Numbered from the stretch's first letter, positions 1-6,494 are shown. The stretch is DNA of 12,705 bases from CALRGE01 sp964365765 (GCA_964365765.1 CAYIRB010000029.1:1-12705), one strand, 5' to 3'. Program-made: numbers and translations. The notes: generated by a model not told the origin, from the sequence alone.

Positions 1-55
1 GCCTGTGTCGGCTGTGCCTGTGTCGGCTGTGCCTGTGTCGGCTGTGCCTGTGTCG
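1..55. repeat. 15-bp tandem repeat, about 3.7 copies visible
   Basis: The unit gcctgtgtcggctgt occurs at 1-15, 16-30 and 31-45, with a 10-base partial copy at 46-55. It may continue to the left of the window. The unit is five codons long, so copy-number change keeps the lipoprotein frame and alters only the length of the DTGTA stalk. The copies are identical at the DNA level, which suggests recent expansion or slippage. Confidence 0.9.
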
Positions 56-228
56 TCACCGCCTTCGTTAATATTCACATCACCATTGTTACTATTATTG
101 CCCATTATCACCGTGACGTTTTCAACAGTATTACAAGCCGTGGCCGCAAGTGAGGATGCGAGCGCAATCCGTTGCAAGACGCGCGTCATGGCCGAGCTTG
201 AATGGCTGTCAGGTGAATTCCTTAACAT
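1..228 (-). CDS. Putative lipoprotein with Asp-Thr-Gly-rich tandem repeats (partial, C-terminus outside window)
   Basis: The minus strand is open from an ATG at 228 to the window edge (76 codons visible). The product has a basic stretch (MTRVLQR), a hydrophobic stretch (IALASSLAATA) and a Cys (residue 32), which looks like a lipoprotein signal peptide with a relaxed lipobox (ATAC). A polar Asn/Gly stretch follows, then repeats of DTGTA, suggesting a flexible surface-exposed stalk. A near-consensus promoter sits just upstream on the same strand (260-288). I prefer the ATG at 228 because its leader aligns with that of the secreted-protein gene starting at 12050; an in-frame ATG at 189 would give a more compact signal peptide. 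There is no Shine-Dalgarno. The opposite-strand ORF through the same bases has no promoter and a low-complexity product. The function is unknown. Confidence 0.7.
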   Translation of the reverse strand, partial: MLRNSPDSHSSSAMTRVLQRIALASSLAATACNTVENVTVIMGNNSNNGDVNINEGGDDTGTADTGTADTGTADTG

Positions 229-259
229 GTTTGAGGGGTAAAAATTAAATTAGGGGCGA

Positions 260-288
260 AGTATAGAAGATATTTGACGGACTGTCAA
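260..288 (-). promoter_or_regulatory. Sigma70-type promoter for the left-edge lipoprotein
   Basis: On the minus strand TTGACA (283-288) is followed by a 17-nt spacer and TATACT (260-265). The predicted transcription start is near 253, about 25 nt before the ATG at 228. The downstream leader resembles the one at 12051-12077. Confidence 0.75.
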
Positions 289-299
289 GGGTATTGCTG

Positions 300-395
300 G
301 GTTTTAGGAAATATGTAGATTTGAAAAAATTAACAGGTTTGCGCGCGCAGGAACTCGGACTTAACGAAGAGTTGTTACTTGGCGGATTGTATTGA
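300..395 (+). pseudogene. Relic of an HNH-endonuclease-like (DUF222/13E12-type) gene
   Basis: The frame ending at the TGA at 393-395 contains KKLTGLRAQELGLNEELL. This aligns with the last visible residues of the gene at 12306-12705 (EKFTGLPGQEL), sharing T-G-L and Q-E-L at the same spacing; about 7 of 12 residues are identical over codons 321-356. No upstream start or further family sequence is recognisable, and the frame stops soon after, so this looks like a decayed internal fragment. The alignment is short, so common origin is inferred rather than proven. Confidence 0.45.
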
Positions 396-414
396 AACAA
401 GGACCTTTCACGAT

Positions 415-542
415 CGGGAATTCGGCGAAAGTCCTTATTGCAAGTGACTTGCAGTAAGCAGGGTGGAATTTTACAATGTTATAAAAAATTATTAGGTTAG
501 TAATGCAAGTGAATTGCAATAAGCGAAATGACCCAATTCCCG
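415..542. repeat. Imperfect inverted-repeat element (MITE-like or large hairpin)
   Basis: Bases 434-456 and 501-523 are reverse complements at about 20 of 23 positions, and the outer ends cgggaatt (415-422) and aattcccg (535-542) are also complementary. Each inner arm is itself dyadic: tgcaagtgacttgca at 439-453 is a perfect palindrome apart from its central base, and tgcaagtgaattgca lies at 504-518. The AT-rich centre (457-500) would form the loop. No ORF is present. The element sits between the HNH relic and the 3' end of the 578-895 gene. It could be a MITE remnant, a structured RNA or a pair of protein-binding sites. A weak 5-bp hairpin (560-577) lies directly after the 578 stop codon. 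Confidence 0.55.
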
Positions 543-577
543 CACGTAGGACCCGAACATTCTCGCACCGCAGAGAA

Positions 578-895
578 CTACTTGAGACAGCCGGCCTTAA
601 CCAGTTCCAACCTGGCGTCATCAACTTTTTCGGTTAAAAGTTGAACACTTTGTGTATCAAGGCATGTCGAACTCATATCTGCTAATGTTTCTCTGGCGAG
701 CACTAATTTTGCAACTGCAGTATTGCAATTCTTGCTTATAGCAGCGGATACTTGAGGGTCTGAAAAGCTAACTGCATCAGTGAGACTTTTGGCTACTTGC
801 TCCACCTTATCGGTACAACCCGGCTTCGTTGATTCATCCGCATTTCCTGCGCAGGCCCCGAGAAAGATTGGTAGTAAAATTTCAGAATATTTCAT
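578..895 (-). CDS. Small cysteine-rich lipoprotein, unknown family
   Basis: The product has 105 residues. The N-terminus has a short hydrophobic stretch and the lipobox LGAC, with the lipidated Cys at residue 15, followed by a polar Asn/Asp/Glu/Ser/Thr stretch. Four further cysteines (27, 57, 78, 103) could form two disulfides in the mature helical domain. I do not recognise a family. The ATG at 895 lies exactly where transcription should begin from the promoter at 902-929, so the mRNA is probably leaderless. It is transcribed away from the LysE gene. It is not obviously related to the other secreted proteins here. Confidence 0.75.
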   Translation of the reverse strand: MKYSEILLPIFLGACAGNADESTKPGCTDKVEQVAKSLTDAVSFSDPQVSAAISKNCNTAVAKLVLARETLADMSSTCLDTQSVQLLTEKVDDARLELVKAGCLK

Positions 896-901
896 GGTTG
901 A

Positions 902-929
902 ATCATAATGTCCTCATGCCACATGTCAA
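902..929 (-). promoter_or_regulatory. Promoter giving a leaderless transcript for the 578-895 lipoprotein
   Basis: On the minus strand TTGACA (924-929) is followed by a 16-nt spacer and TATGAT (902-907). Only six bases separate the -10 box from the ATG, so the predicted start site coincides with the A of the ATG at 895. The GAGGA at 911-915 lies inside the promoter and cannot be a ribosome binding site for this transcript. Confidence 0.7.
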
Positions 930-935
930 TCGCAT

Positions 936-964
936 TTGCCTCTAACCTGTAAATATGTTACAAT
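936..964 (+). promoter_or_regulatory. Promoter of the LysE-family gene
   Basis: TTGCCT (936-941) is followed by a 17-nt spacer and TACAAT (959-964), about 22 bases before the ATG at 987. It is back-to-back with the divergent promoter at 902-929; only six bases separate the two -35 boxes. Confidence 0.6.
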
Positions 965-986
965 TATGAGATAAAACAAAAATAAA

Positions 987-1643
987 ATGCTATTTAATCC
1001 GGGTCCATTTATGTTTGGCTTCACACAGGGTTTCGTTGTGGGGCCGATTACAATATTCGGCATTCAGGAAGGCTTGAACGCAAAAAAGGGGTTTTGGTAT
1101 CAAGTGCAGGTACTTTTGGGGGCGGCGCTCGTCGATATGATCTATCTGATGTTGGCGGCCTACGGAGCGGCACAATTTATCGATAATTCAATAATCAGGC
1201 TCGTGATGTGGTCGCTGGCGGCATTTTTTTTGATTCACATGGGAATCAACTCTTTGATGGGAAAACCGCATAAGGTGTCCTTCCATCACATGCACAGGAA
1301 CAGAGGGAAATTTTTTGAGACGGATTTCTTTAAAGGTTTTAGTTTGAATGTGGTCAATCCGATGGCTATTGTTTTTTGGTTGATGGTTGCGGGAAGTTTG
1401 TATTCGCAATATCAAGGCGTGATGACTCCGCCGGCCTTCGCGCTGAACATAGAAATCGGCGGATTGATCAGTTCCCTGCTGGTGGCCGTCGCGACGATAT
1501 TCGTGAGAAAAATCTTTCACGAAAGCATGCTGAAAAATCTTATCAGGCTCGGTTCCTTCATGCTGATTATTTACGGGATTTGGTTCATGGGAAAAGCGGC
1601 CTTTGAAGCCGGGCCGATAGTGGCGTCAATCCTTTCCATTTAG
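987..1643 (+). CDS. LysE/RhtB-type small-molecule exporter
   Basis: This 218-residue protein has the LysE-superfamily layout: an N-terminal helix with GFVVGPITIFGIQEGL, a second helix with LVDMIYLMLAAYGAAQF, and the family's hallmark NPMAIVFW around residues 125-132, with about six membrane segments overall. Members export amino acids or related small molecules with the proton gradient; the substrate cannot be read from sequence. The His/Arg-rich loop around residues 95-108 is cytoplasmic-like. No Shine-Dalgarno precedes the ATG. The stop codon (1641-1643) overlaps the stop of the convergent ung gene. Confidence 0.88.
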   Translation: MLFNPGPFMFGFTQGFVVGPITIFGIQEGLNAKKGFWYQVQVLLGAALVDMIYLMLAAYGAAQFIDNSIIRLVMWSLAAFFLIHMGINSLMGKPHKVSFHHMHRNRGKFFETDFFKGFSLNVVNPMAIVFWLMVAGSLYSQYQGVMTPPAFALNIEIGGLISSLLVAVATIFVRKIFHESMLKNLIRLGSFMLIIYGIWFMGKAAFEAGPIVASILSI

Positions 1644-2308
1644 AGAGTCCAATCGATTTCTTCTTTCCCGACGGATTTCAGATACGCGTTTGTTTTGCCG
1701 AAAGGCCGTGATCCGAAGAATCCGGCGTGAGCGGACAGCGGCGAAGGATGCGCGGAAGCAATGATATGATGTTTTGAGCGGTCGATGAATTTTCCTTTTT
1801 CCTGCGCGTAACGACCCCACAAAATAAAAACCAAATGCTCACGTCCTTCCGCAAGCGTTTTAACCGCCGCGTCGGTGAATTCTTCCCAGCCTTTTTTTTG
1901 GTGCGAACCCGCCTGCCCGGGCAAAACCGTTAGAGTCGCATTCAAAAGCAAAACGCCCTGTTTAGCCCATTTTTCCAGATTGCCCGTTTTTGGAATCGGC
2001 AGGCTCAAGTCACTTTGGAGCTCTTTGAAAATGTTTTGTAGCGAAGGAGGTAAAGCGACTCCGTCGCTGACCGCAAAGCAAAGTCCGTTTGCCTGACTCG
2101 GGCCGTGGTAAGGGTCCTGCCCCAAAATCACCACTTTAACTTTGTCGAAGGGGCAAAGGTCGAAGGCGCGGAATATATTTTTTGCCGGAGGGAAAACCTT
2201 TCGTTTTGAATATTCGTTACGAACGTATTCGGTTAGTTCTTTAAAATACGATTTCTCGAATTCGCCTTTGAGCGCCGCCTTCCATGAATCGTCAATTCGA
2301 ACACTCAT
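1640..2308 (-). CDS. ung: Uracil-DNA glycosylase, family 1
   Basis: This 222-residue protein excises uracil from DNA to start base-excision repair. It carries the family-1 water-activating motif GQDPYHG (63-69, catalytic Asp65), the uracil-binding segment ending at CFAV (about 73-80), LLNATLTV (121-128) and the DNA-intercalation motif HPSPLSAHAGFFGSRPF (187-203, catalytic His187). The length is normal. The start at 2308 is supported by a TATAAT that ends six bases upstream, implying a leaderless message. The gene converges on the LysE gene with a 4-base overlap of the two stop codons. Confidence 0.97.
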   Translation of the reverse strand: MSVRIDDSWKAALKGEFEKSYFKELTEYVRNEYSKRKVFPPAKNIFRAFDLCPFDKVKVVILGQDPYHGPSQANGLCFAVSDGVALPPSLQNIFKELQSDLSLPIPKTGNLEKWAKQGVLLLNATLTVLPGQAGSHQKKGWEEFTDAAVKTLAEGREHLVFILWGRYAQEKGKFIDRSKHHIIASAHPSPLSAHAGFFGSRPFGKTNAYLKSVGKEEIDWTL

Positions 2309-2314
2309 ATTTTT

Positions 2315-2342
2315 ATTATAGCAAAATTAAATTCCATGCTAA
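2315..2342 (-). promoter_or_regulatory. Extended -10 promoter of ung, leaderless
   Basis: On the minus strand TGCTATAAT (2315-2323) is a perfect extended -10; a weak -35 TTAGCA (2337-2342) lies 16 nt upstream. The -10 ends six bases before the ATG at 2308, so transcription should start at or next to the start codon. Confidence 0.65.
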
Positions 2343-2369
2343 GGTGAAGCCTTATTTTTTATCAATTTT

Positions 2370-2750
2370 TTGGTTGCCGAGCTGATGGAAGTTGCCGAAT
2401 CAATGAGGGACAAAATTAATGTGGTAATGGGAAAAACCATCGGCTCCGACGGTTTTTATGAGCACCAAGGAAGATTAGATGGCGCACTTAATCCGGGATA
2501 TACACTCGAAGAAAAAATGGCGTTTTTGCATAAAGCATACGAGGCGGGCGCGAGAAACAATGAAATGGAAGCTCCCATATTTTTAGCTTTCTGTCTGCGA
2601 GCCGGAATTCCAGCGGCGATTGTGTGCGCGACACTTTTAAATCGACTGAACGGCGACCAAATCCCAAAAGATGCTCCTTTGGAAAAATACTCGGAGGACG
2701 CACAATCATTGGTAATTGAGTGGCTTAGAAAGAGAATCGCGGCAGTTTAA
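2370..2750 (+). pseudogene. N-terminally truncated uridine phosphorylase (UPP1/2-like long form)
   Basis: The frame matches the C-terminal third of uridine phosphorylase of the animal UPP1/UPP2 type. Shared landmarks in order are FYEHQGRLDGAL, the ribose/base-pocket motif ARNNEMEAPIFLAFC, and AAIVCATLLNRLNGDQIP. Homology begins close to the TTG at 2370, and a stop lies in frame at 2340-2342, so the phosphate-binding N-terminal half is missing. No promoter or ribosome binding site is evident. The fragment is 126 residues against roughly 300 for the family. It is most simply a remnant left by deletion; a shorter expressed protein cannot be excluded but would lack catalysis. Confidence 0.8.
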
Positions 2751-2826
2751 TAATTCAATATAACAGATGTCGGATAAACACGAAGTTTGGTGCTGTAGGT
2801 GAATGGCCGGTTTATTGCACACCTAT

Positions 2827-3329
2827 TTAATCCATCGGCAAATTTTTCAGATCATTCAATCTTGCAATCGCTTTTCTGACGGAATCAATATCATCTTTCG
2901 AATAATTGTTGTTCGACATATATTCCATAATGATTTCGATGCGTTCCTGTGTCCAGAAATTGTCCGCCTCTTCACTTCATGAATAAACTGGCGGACGGTG
3001 CCGGATCTGTCGCCGAAAAATACCGCGTGAACTTTTGGAAAATTATGAGGGAACAAAGTCGAAAATATTCTATGAACGTAAAAGAGCCTCAAACCTCTGC
3101 GCCTTTTTATGCGCTCATAATTAACGGCAAGTACTTTTGTCGCATCTCCTTTTTTTGGCATGACAAAACATTCGTCTCCCCCACCCAAAACACGCTCGTG
3201 ATATCTTTCGGCAAGCGCAGTGATAATGGCAGTCTTAACGTGCCTGTCTTGTCTTTCCGCGAAACCTCGGCTCCTCAGGGTTCTCACCTCGGATATGAAT
3301 TCGGTGTCTACGTAGGGTATTTCCGGCAT
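2827..3329 (-). pseudogene. Frameshifted gene of unknown function (possible kinase-fold N-lobe)
   Basis: The minus strand codes in one frame from the ATG at 3329 to about 2973, then in the -1 frame to the TAA at 2827-2829. The second frame reads EEADNFWTQERIEIIMEYMS and ends in DLKNLPMD, a typical amphipathic C-terminus, whereas the original frame turns basic and low in coherence. One missing base near 2973 explains the break; the joined product would be about 167 residues. No slippery heptamer is visible at the junction, so a mutation or sequencing error is likelier than programmed frameshifting. The stretch GGGDECFVMPKKGDATKVLAV followed by LFPHNFPKVHAVFFGD faintly recalls a phosphotransferase/kinase N-lobe, but I do not assign a function. 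It lies downstream of tRNA-Gly on the same strand. Confidence 0.65.
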
Positions 3330-3429
3330 TCTGAATATTATCGGCAGGCAATATTACAGGAATCGTGAATATTATCAAGACGTGGCAAGTACCCCTTTCT
3401 TAAGACAGCTTGTATTTGAATTTTCCGTT

Positions 3430-3504
3430 TGGAGCAGGTAACGGGAGTCGAACCCGTATCTCAGCCTTGGCAAGGCTGCATAATAGCCGCTATACGATAC
3501 CTGC
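3430..3504 (-). tRNA. tRNA-Gly, anticodon GCC, CCA encoded
   Basis: On the minus strand the gene opens with GCAGGTA, which pairs with TACCTGC at the 3' end (7 bp). The anticodon arm is CAGCC-TTGCCAA-GGCTG, with GCC at the tip reading GGC and GGU codons. The T arm carries GGTTCGACTCC. The discriminator base is T, and the CCA end is encoded at 3430-3432. Genes on both sides are broken, which suits an integration or recombination hot spot. Confidence 0.95.
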
Positions 3505-3518
3505 GTTGCGCGGCTTAA

Positions 3519-3545
3519 TTTATAGAAATTTGAGTCAAAGCGCAA
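3519..3545 (-). promoter_or_regulatory. Putative promoter of tRNA-Gly
   Basis: On the minus strand TTGCGC (3540-3545) and TATAAA (3519-3524) are spaced by 15 nt, which is short. The -10 box ends 14 bases before the mature tRNA 5' end, as expected for a tRNA promoter. Confidence 0.4.
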
Positions 3546-3584
3546 GTTAAGCTGGAATTGGATTCCACCCTTAATTCGTCAAAA

Positions 3585-3686
3585 ATGATAAACAACAAAC
3601 CTGCAAAAACGGAGCATAAGATTCTTGATGTGATTGCAAACAGATGGAGTCCGCGGGCCTTTGCGGATTTGATGTGGAAAGTTTAA
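3585..3686 (+). pseudogene. N-terminal stub of a nitroreductase-family gene
   Basis: A 33-codon frame from the ATG at 3585 to the TAA at 3684 contains ILDVIANRWSPRAFAD. This is the characteristic N-terminus of FMN-dependent nitroreductases (the RWSPRAF motif that begins the flavin-binding region). The rest of the protein, normally about 200 residues, is absent: after AFAD the frame diverges to LMWKV and stops. This points to deletion of the 3' part. Confidence 0.65.
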
Positions 3687-3717
3687 TGCTTGCAAACTTA
3701 GCATGAGAAGTGTAGAC

Positions 3718-3739
3718 TGTATATATAGTTATATATACA
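3718..3739. promoter_or_regulatory. Palindromic operator of the toxin-antitoxin operon
   Basis: A perfect inverted repeat with 10-bp arms (TGTATATATA) around a 2-bp centre lies five bases before the antitoxin ATG at 3745. Phd/YefM antitoxins autorepress by binding palindromes that overlap their promoter. A weak promoter fit is TTGCAA (3690-3695), 17 nt, TAGACT (3713-3718), which would place the operator at the transcription start. Confidence 0.7.
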
Positions 3740-3744
3740 AATAT

Positions 3745-4023
3745 ATGCCTTCACTTTTACCCAAGACCGGTACCGCAAAGGAACTCCAAAAAAATTACAG
3801 GAGTTTCTTTGACGAGGTGATAGATTCAAAAGAGCCGCTGGTGATTTTGAACAACAATAAAGCCGAGGTTGTGATTATTGATATAGAAACCTATGATAAA
3901 ATGGTGTGCAAAGCCGAAGAACTTGAGCTGAAAATATCAATGCTCGCGATTGAGAATTATGAATCCGAAAAAAAGAACAAAAAACTTAAGAAACTGAATT
4001 CTCTGTCCGACTTGATATCATGA
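3745..4023 (+). CDS. Type II antitoxin, Phd/YefM family
   Basis: The product has 92 residues. The N-terminal half has the Phd/YefM fold signature TAKELQKNYRSFFDEVIDSK, followed by PLVILNNNKAEVVIIDIETYDKM, the DNA-binding and dimerisation part. The C-terminal Lys/Glu-rich helical tail (about 55-92) should wrap the toxin. I start at 3745 rather than at the in-frame ATG at 3703, because family homology begins there and the operator lies between the two. The stop overlaps the toxin start as ATGA, so the two genes are translationally coupled, with the antitoxin made first. Confidence 0.9.
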   Translation: MPSLLPKTGTAKELQKNYRSFFDEVIDSKEPLVILNNNKAEVVIIDIETYDKMVCKAEELELKISMLAIENYESEKKNKKLKKLNSLSDLIS

Positions 4024-4286
4024 AAATTAAGGAGATTTTCTACACGAGTCATTTTGAAAAATCTTTCAAACGGCTGGAAAGAAACTTGAAAATCAAGGCT
4101 GTAAAAAAAGAGGAGGTTTTTAGAAATGACTGTTTTGATCCCGCACTGGACACTCACAAATTGAAAGGGCACCTTTTTGGATATTGGTCATTTTCAATAA
4201 ACCGTGAATACAGAGTAATGTTTCGCTTTGAATCGGATGGAAAAGTTACTTTTATAGATGTAGGCAGTCACTCAATCTATAAATAA
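4020..4286 (+). CDS. Type II toxin, RelE/StbE-like mRNA interferase
   Basis: This 88-residue basic protein has the RelE/YafQ/YoeB-type core: HKLKGHLFGYWSFSINREYR (46-65), then VMFRF and the C-terminal IDVGSHSIYK. Arg62/Arg65, His84 and Tyr87 occupy places where RelE-superfamily toxins have RNA-binding and catalytic residues. Family members cleave mRNA at the ribosomal A site, though ParE-like gyrase poisons share the fold. The start overlaps the antitoxin stop by four bases, and a strong terminator follows directly. The pair looks intact and complete. Confidence 0.9.
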   Translation: MKIKEIFYTSHFEKSFKRLERNLKIKAVKKEEVFRNDCFDPALDTHKLKGHLFGYWSFSINREYRVMFRFESDGKVTFIDVGSHSIYK

Positions 4287-4314
4287 AAGAGCCCCCTTCC
4301 GGAGGCTCTTTTTG
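4285..4314. terminator. Bidirectional rho-independent terminator
   Basis: The stem AAAAGAGCC/GGCTCTTTT closes a small inner CC/GG hairpin with a TTCC loop, with T-rich tracts on both strands. It lies between the convergent toxin gene (ends 4286) and pnp (ends 4341), so it can serve both. Confidence 0.88.
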
Positions 4315-4326
4315 TATTAACGATTG

Positions 4327-4338
4327 CTCACGCGTGAG
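4327..4338. repeat. 12-bp perfect palindrome after pnp
   Basis: CTCACGCGTGAG lies three bases beyond the pnp stop codon. The same TCACGC/GCGTGA half-sites recur on the other side of pnp at 6656-6670. Confidence 0.6.
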
Positions 4339-4340
4339 TT

Positions 4341-6494
4341 TTAGAATGCTCCCGGTTCGTTTTTCGGTTCATCTTTGAACTCGGGTTTGGGCAAAGGTTT
4401 TTTGTCGTAGAATTCTTTCATGGACAAGTTGTTTCGGCCTTGGTCGTCGATTTCGGAAAGTTTTACCTTCACCTTGTCGCCGACTTTGACTTCGTCTTCG
4501 ACGCGTTCCACGCGGTAGGGGCGCAACTTTGAGATGTGCACAAGACCTTCGCGGCCGGGTAGGAATTCAACGAAACATCCGAAATCCATGAGTCGCGTGA
4601 CGGTTCCGTCAAAAACTTCACCGACTTTTGGAATGTAGGTAATCCGGTTGACCCAGTCGACAGCCTTTTGGCCGGAAACTTGGTCGGGAGCGGTAATAAT
4701 AACCTGTCCGGTTTGTTCGATGTCGATTTCAACTCCGCATTCGGCGGTAATCTTTTGAATTGTTTCTCCGCCCTTACCGATGACGTCGCGGATTTGTTCC
4801 GGATCGATCTGGATTGTCATAATTAAAGGCGCGTACTTGGAAAGTTCCTTTCTCGGTGAGGCAATCGTCTCGAGCATTTTGCCCATGATGAAGGCGCGGC
4901 CCACTTTGGCCTGAGCCAAAGCTTCACTCATCATTTCAAGGGTAATTCCCTTTACCTTTATGTCCATTTGCAAAGCGGTGATTCCGGTGTCGGTTCCCGT
5001 GACTTTAAAATCCATGTCGCCGGCAAAGTCTTCAAGACCCTGAATGTCGGAAAGAATTTTATATTCGCCTTTGCCTCCGGTTATAAGTCCCATCGCGATT
5101 CCGGCAACCGGCTTTTTGATTGGCACGCCCGCGTCCATCAATGAAAGCGTCGAGCCACAAACGGAACCCATAGAGCTGGATCCGTTACATGTCAAGGTTT
5201 CGGAAACCAGAAGCATTGTGTAGGGGAAGTCTTCCTTGCTTGGAAGAACCGGAACAAGCGCGCGTTCCGCAAGGAATCCGTGACCGATTTCTCGGCGGGA
5301 GACTCCTCGAAGAGGCTTCACCTCGCCGGTAGCGTAGGGAGGAAAGTTGTAGAAATGCATGTAGCGTTTCTGAATGTCGATATCCATTGTGTCGATAATC
5401 ATCGCCGCGCCCGGAGCTCCAAGAGTCGTAAGTGTCAAAACCTGAGTTTCACCTCGCTGAAACAAACCTGATCCGTGTGTTCTCGGCAAAACGCCGACTC
5501 CGGTGGAAATAGGACGGATTTCGTCCAATTTTCTGCCGTCGATTCGGAGGCCTTTTTCGAGGATGTTCTTTCTCATGTTTTCATCGATGAGTTTGCCCAA
5601 TGCCTCAATCAATTCCTTTTCCGTTTTGGTTTCGGCCGCGATTTCGTCCTTGAAATGTTCGAGGAGTTTGTCCTCAAGAGCATGGACTTTTTCTTTCACT
5701 TCTTTCTTGGTTTTTCCGCCTACCGTGTTAAGGTCGGATTCGGAGATAACTTTTTTAACCGTGTCTTTCGCTTCGTCCGTCACTTTAACAACTGTGAATT
5801 CGCGCGCAACGGGATTAAGCTCTTTTACAAGCTTCATCTGGAACTCGCAAAGTTCCTTGATGGTTTTATGCGCCAAGTCGAGTGCTTTAAGCATTGTTTC
5901 CTCGTCAACTTCGTAAGCTCCGGCTTCAACCATGGTGATGGCGTCGGCGGTGCCGGCAACCGTAAGGTCGAGTTTTCCTTTTTCGATTTGTTCAGCGGTC
6001 GGGAAAACAATGAGTTCATTGTCCACCAGGCCGATTCGAACACCCGCGATAGGGCCGGAGAAAGGCATTCCGGCTATCAACAAGGCCGCTGAAGAACCGG
6101 TGATTCCCAAAATTCCGGGATCATTTACAATGTCCGCGGAAAGCACGGTGTTAATCAGTTGAACTTCATTTGTTGTCCCTTTCGGGAAAAGAGGTCGAAT
6201 CGGCCTATCTATCAAACGCGCTTTTAGCATGGCTTCGTCGGAAGGTCGTCCTTCCCTTTTGATAAAGCGCGAACCTTTGATTTTTCCGGAAGCGTAATAA
6301 CGTTCCTGAAACTCAACGGTCATCGGGAAGAAGTCCGCTCCTTCCTTGCCTTTTGAGCTCATCATCGCGGTCGAAAGGACCACGGTGTCGCCGTATCTGA
6401 CTGTGACGGCTCCGTCCGCCGCTAAGGCGAAGTGTCCGGTTTCTATGGAGAGTTCGCGTCCTGCGACTTCCATTTTAATTGATTTTTTTTCCAT
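4341..6494 (-). CDS. pnp: Polyribonucleotide nucleotidyltransferase (PNPase)
   Basis: The 717-residue product degrades RNA 3' to 5' by phosphorolysis. In order it has RNase PH domain 1 (about 1-140), the helical linker domain (about 230-310), RNase PH domain 2 (about 315-550) with NGSSSMGSVCG (437-447) and GDMDFKVTGT (492-501) around the phosphate and metal site, a KH domain (about 557-612, GKGG at 573-576) and an S1 domain (about 625-693). Length and order are normal. I start at the ATG at 6494 because family homology begins with MEKKSIKMEVAGRELSIETG; an 18-residue upstream extension in the same frame is not conserved. It follows rpsO on the same strand, the classic bacterial order. Confidence 0.97.
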   Translation of the reverse strand: MEKKSIKMEVAGRELSIETGHFALAADGAVTVRYGDTVVLSTAMMSSKGKEGADFFPMTVEFQERYYASGKIKGSRFIKREGRPSDEAMLKARLIDRPIRPLFPKGTTNEVQLINTVLSADIVNDPGILGITGSSAALLIAGMPFSGPIAGVRIGLVDNELIVFPTAEQIEKGKLDLTVAGTADAITMVEAGAYEVDEETMLKALDLAHKTIKELCEFQMKLVKELNPVAREFTVVKVTDEAKDTVKKVISESDLNTVGGKTKKEVKEKVHALEDKLLEHFKDEIAAETKTEKELIEALGKLIDENMRKNILEKGLRIDGRKLDEIRPISTGVGVLPRTHGSGLFQRGETQVLTLTTLGAPGAAMIIDTMDIDIQKRYMHFYNFPPYATGEVKPLRGVSRREIGHGFLAERALVPVLPSKEDFPYTMLLVSETLTCNGSSSMGSVCGSTLSLMDAGVPIKKPVAGIAMGLITGGKGEYKILSDIQGLEDFAGDMDFKVTGTDTGITALQMDIKVKGITLEMMSEALAQAKVGRAFIMGKMLETIASPRKELSKYAPLIMTIQIDPEQIRDVIGKGGETIQKITAECGVEIDIEQTGQVIITAPDQVSGQKAVDWVNRITYIPKVGEVFDGTVTRLMDFGCFVEFLPGREGLVHISKLRPYRVERVEDEVKVGDKVKVKLSEIDDQGRNNLSMKEFYDKKPLPKPEFKDEPKNEPGAF

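Noticed and set aside
5..241. Plus-strand 78-residue ORF with VSAVP repeats
   Set aside because: It lies over the minus-strand lipoprotein, which has a consensus promoter and a signal peptide. The plus product is low-complexity with no start signal.
893..906. Four-codon upstream ORF (MIQP) whose stop overlaps the ATG at 895
   Set aside because: The predicted transcription start is at 895, so this mini-ORF lies inside the -10 region and would not be in the mRNA.
2340..2360. TAAGG/CCTTA hairpin followed by six T as a terminator
   Set aside because: The stem is only 5 bp, it has no upstream gene on that strand, and it overlaps the ung promoter region.
2949..3368. Plus-strand 139-residue ORF
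   Set aside because: It is a shadow of the frameshifted minus-strand gene, whose two frames join into a coherent protein with a natural C-terminus.
3703..3744. Upstream ATG start for the antitoxin
   Set aside because: The extra 14 residues are encoded by the palindromic operator and do not resemble the family N-terminus.
5475..6092. Long plus-strand ORF of 205 residues inside pnp
   Set aside because: It is antisense to fully conserved PNPase sequence; the Phe-rich product is typical of an antisense shadow.
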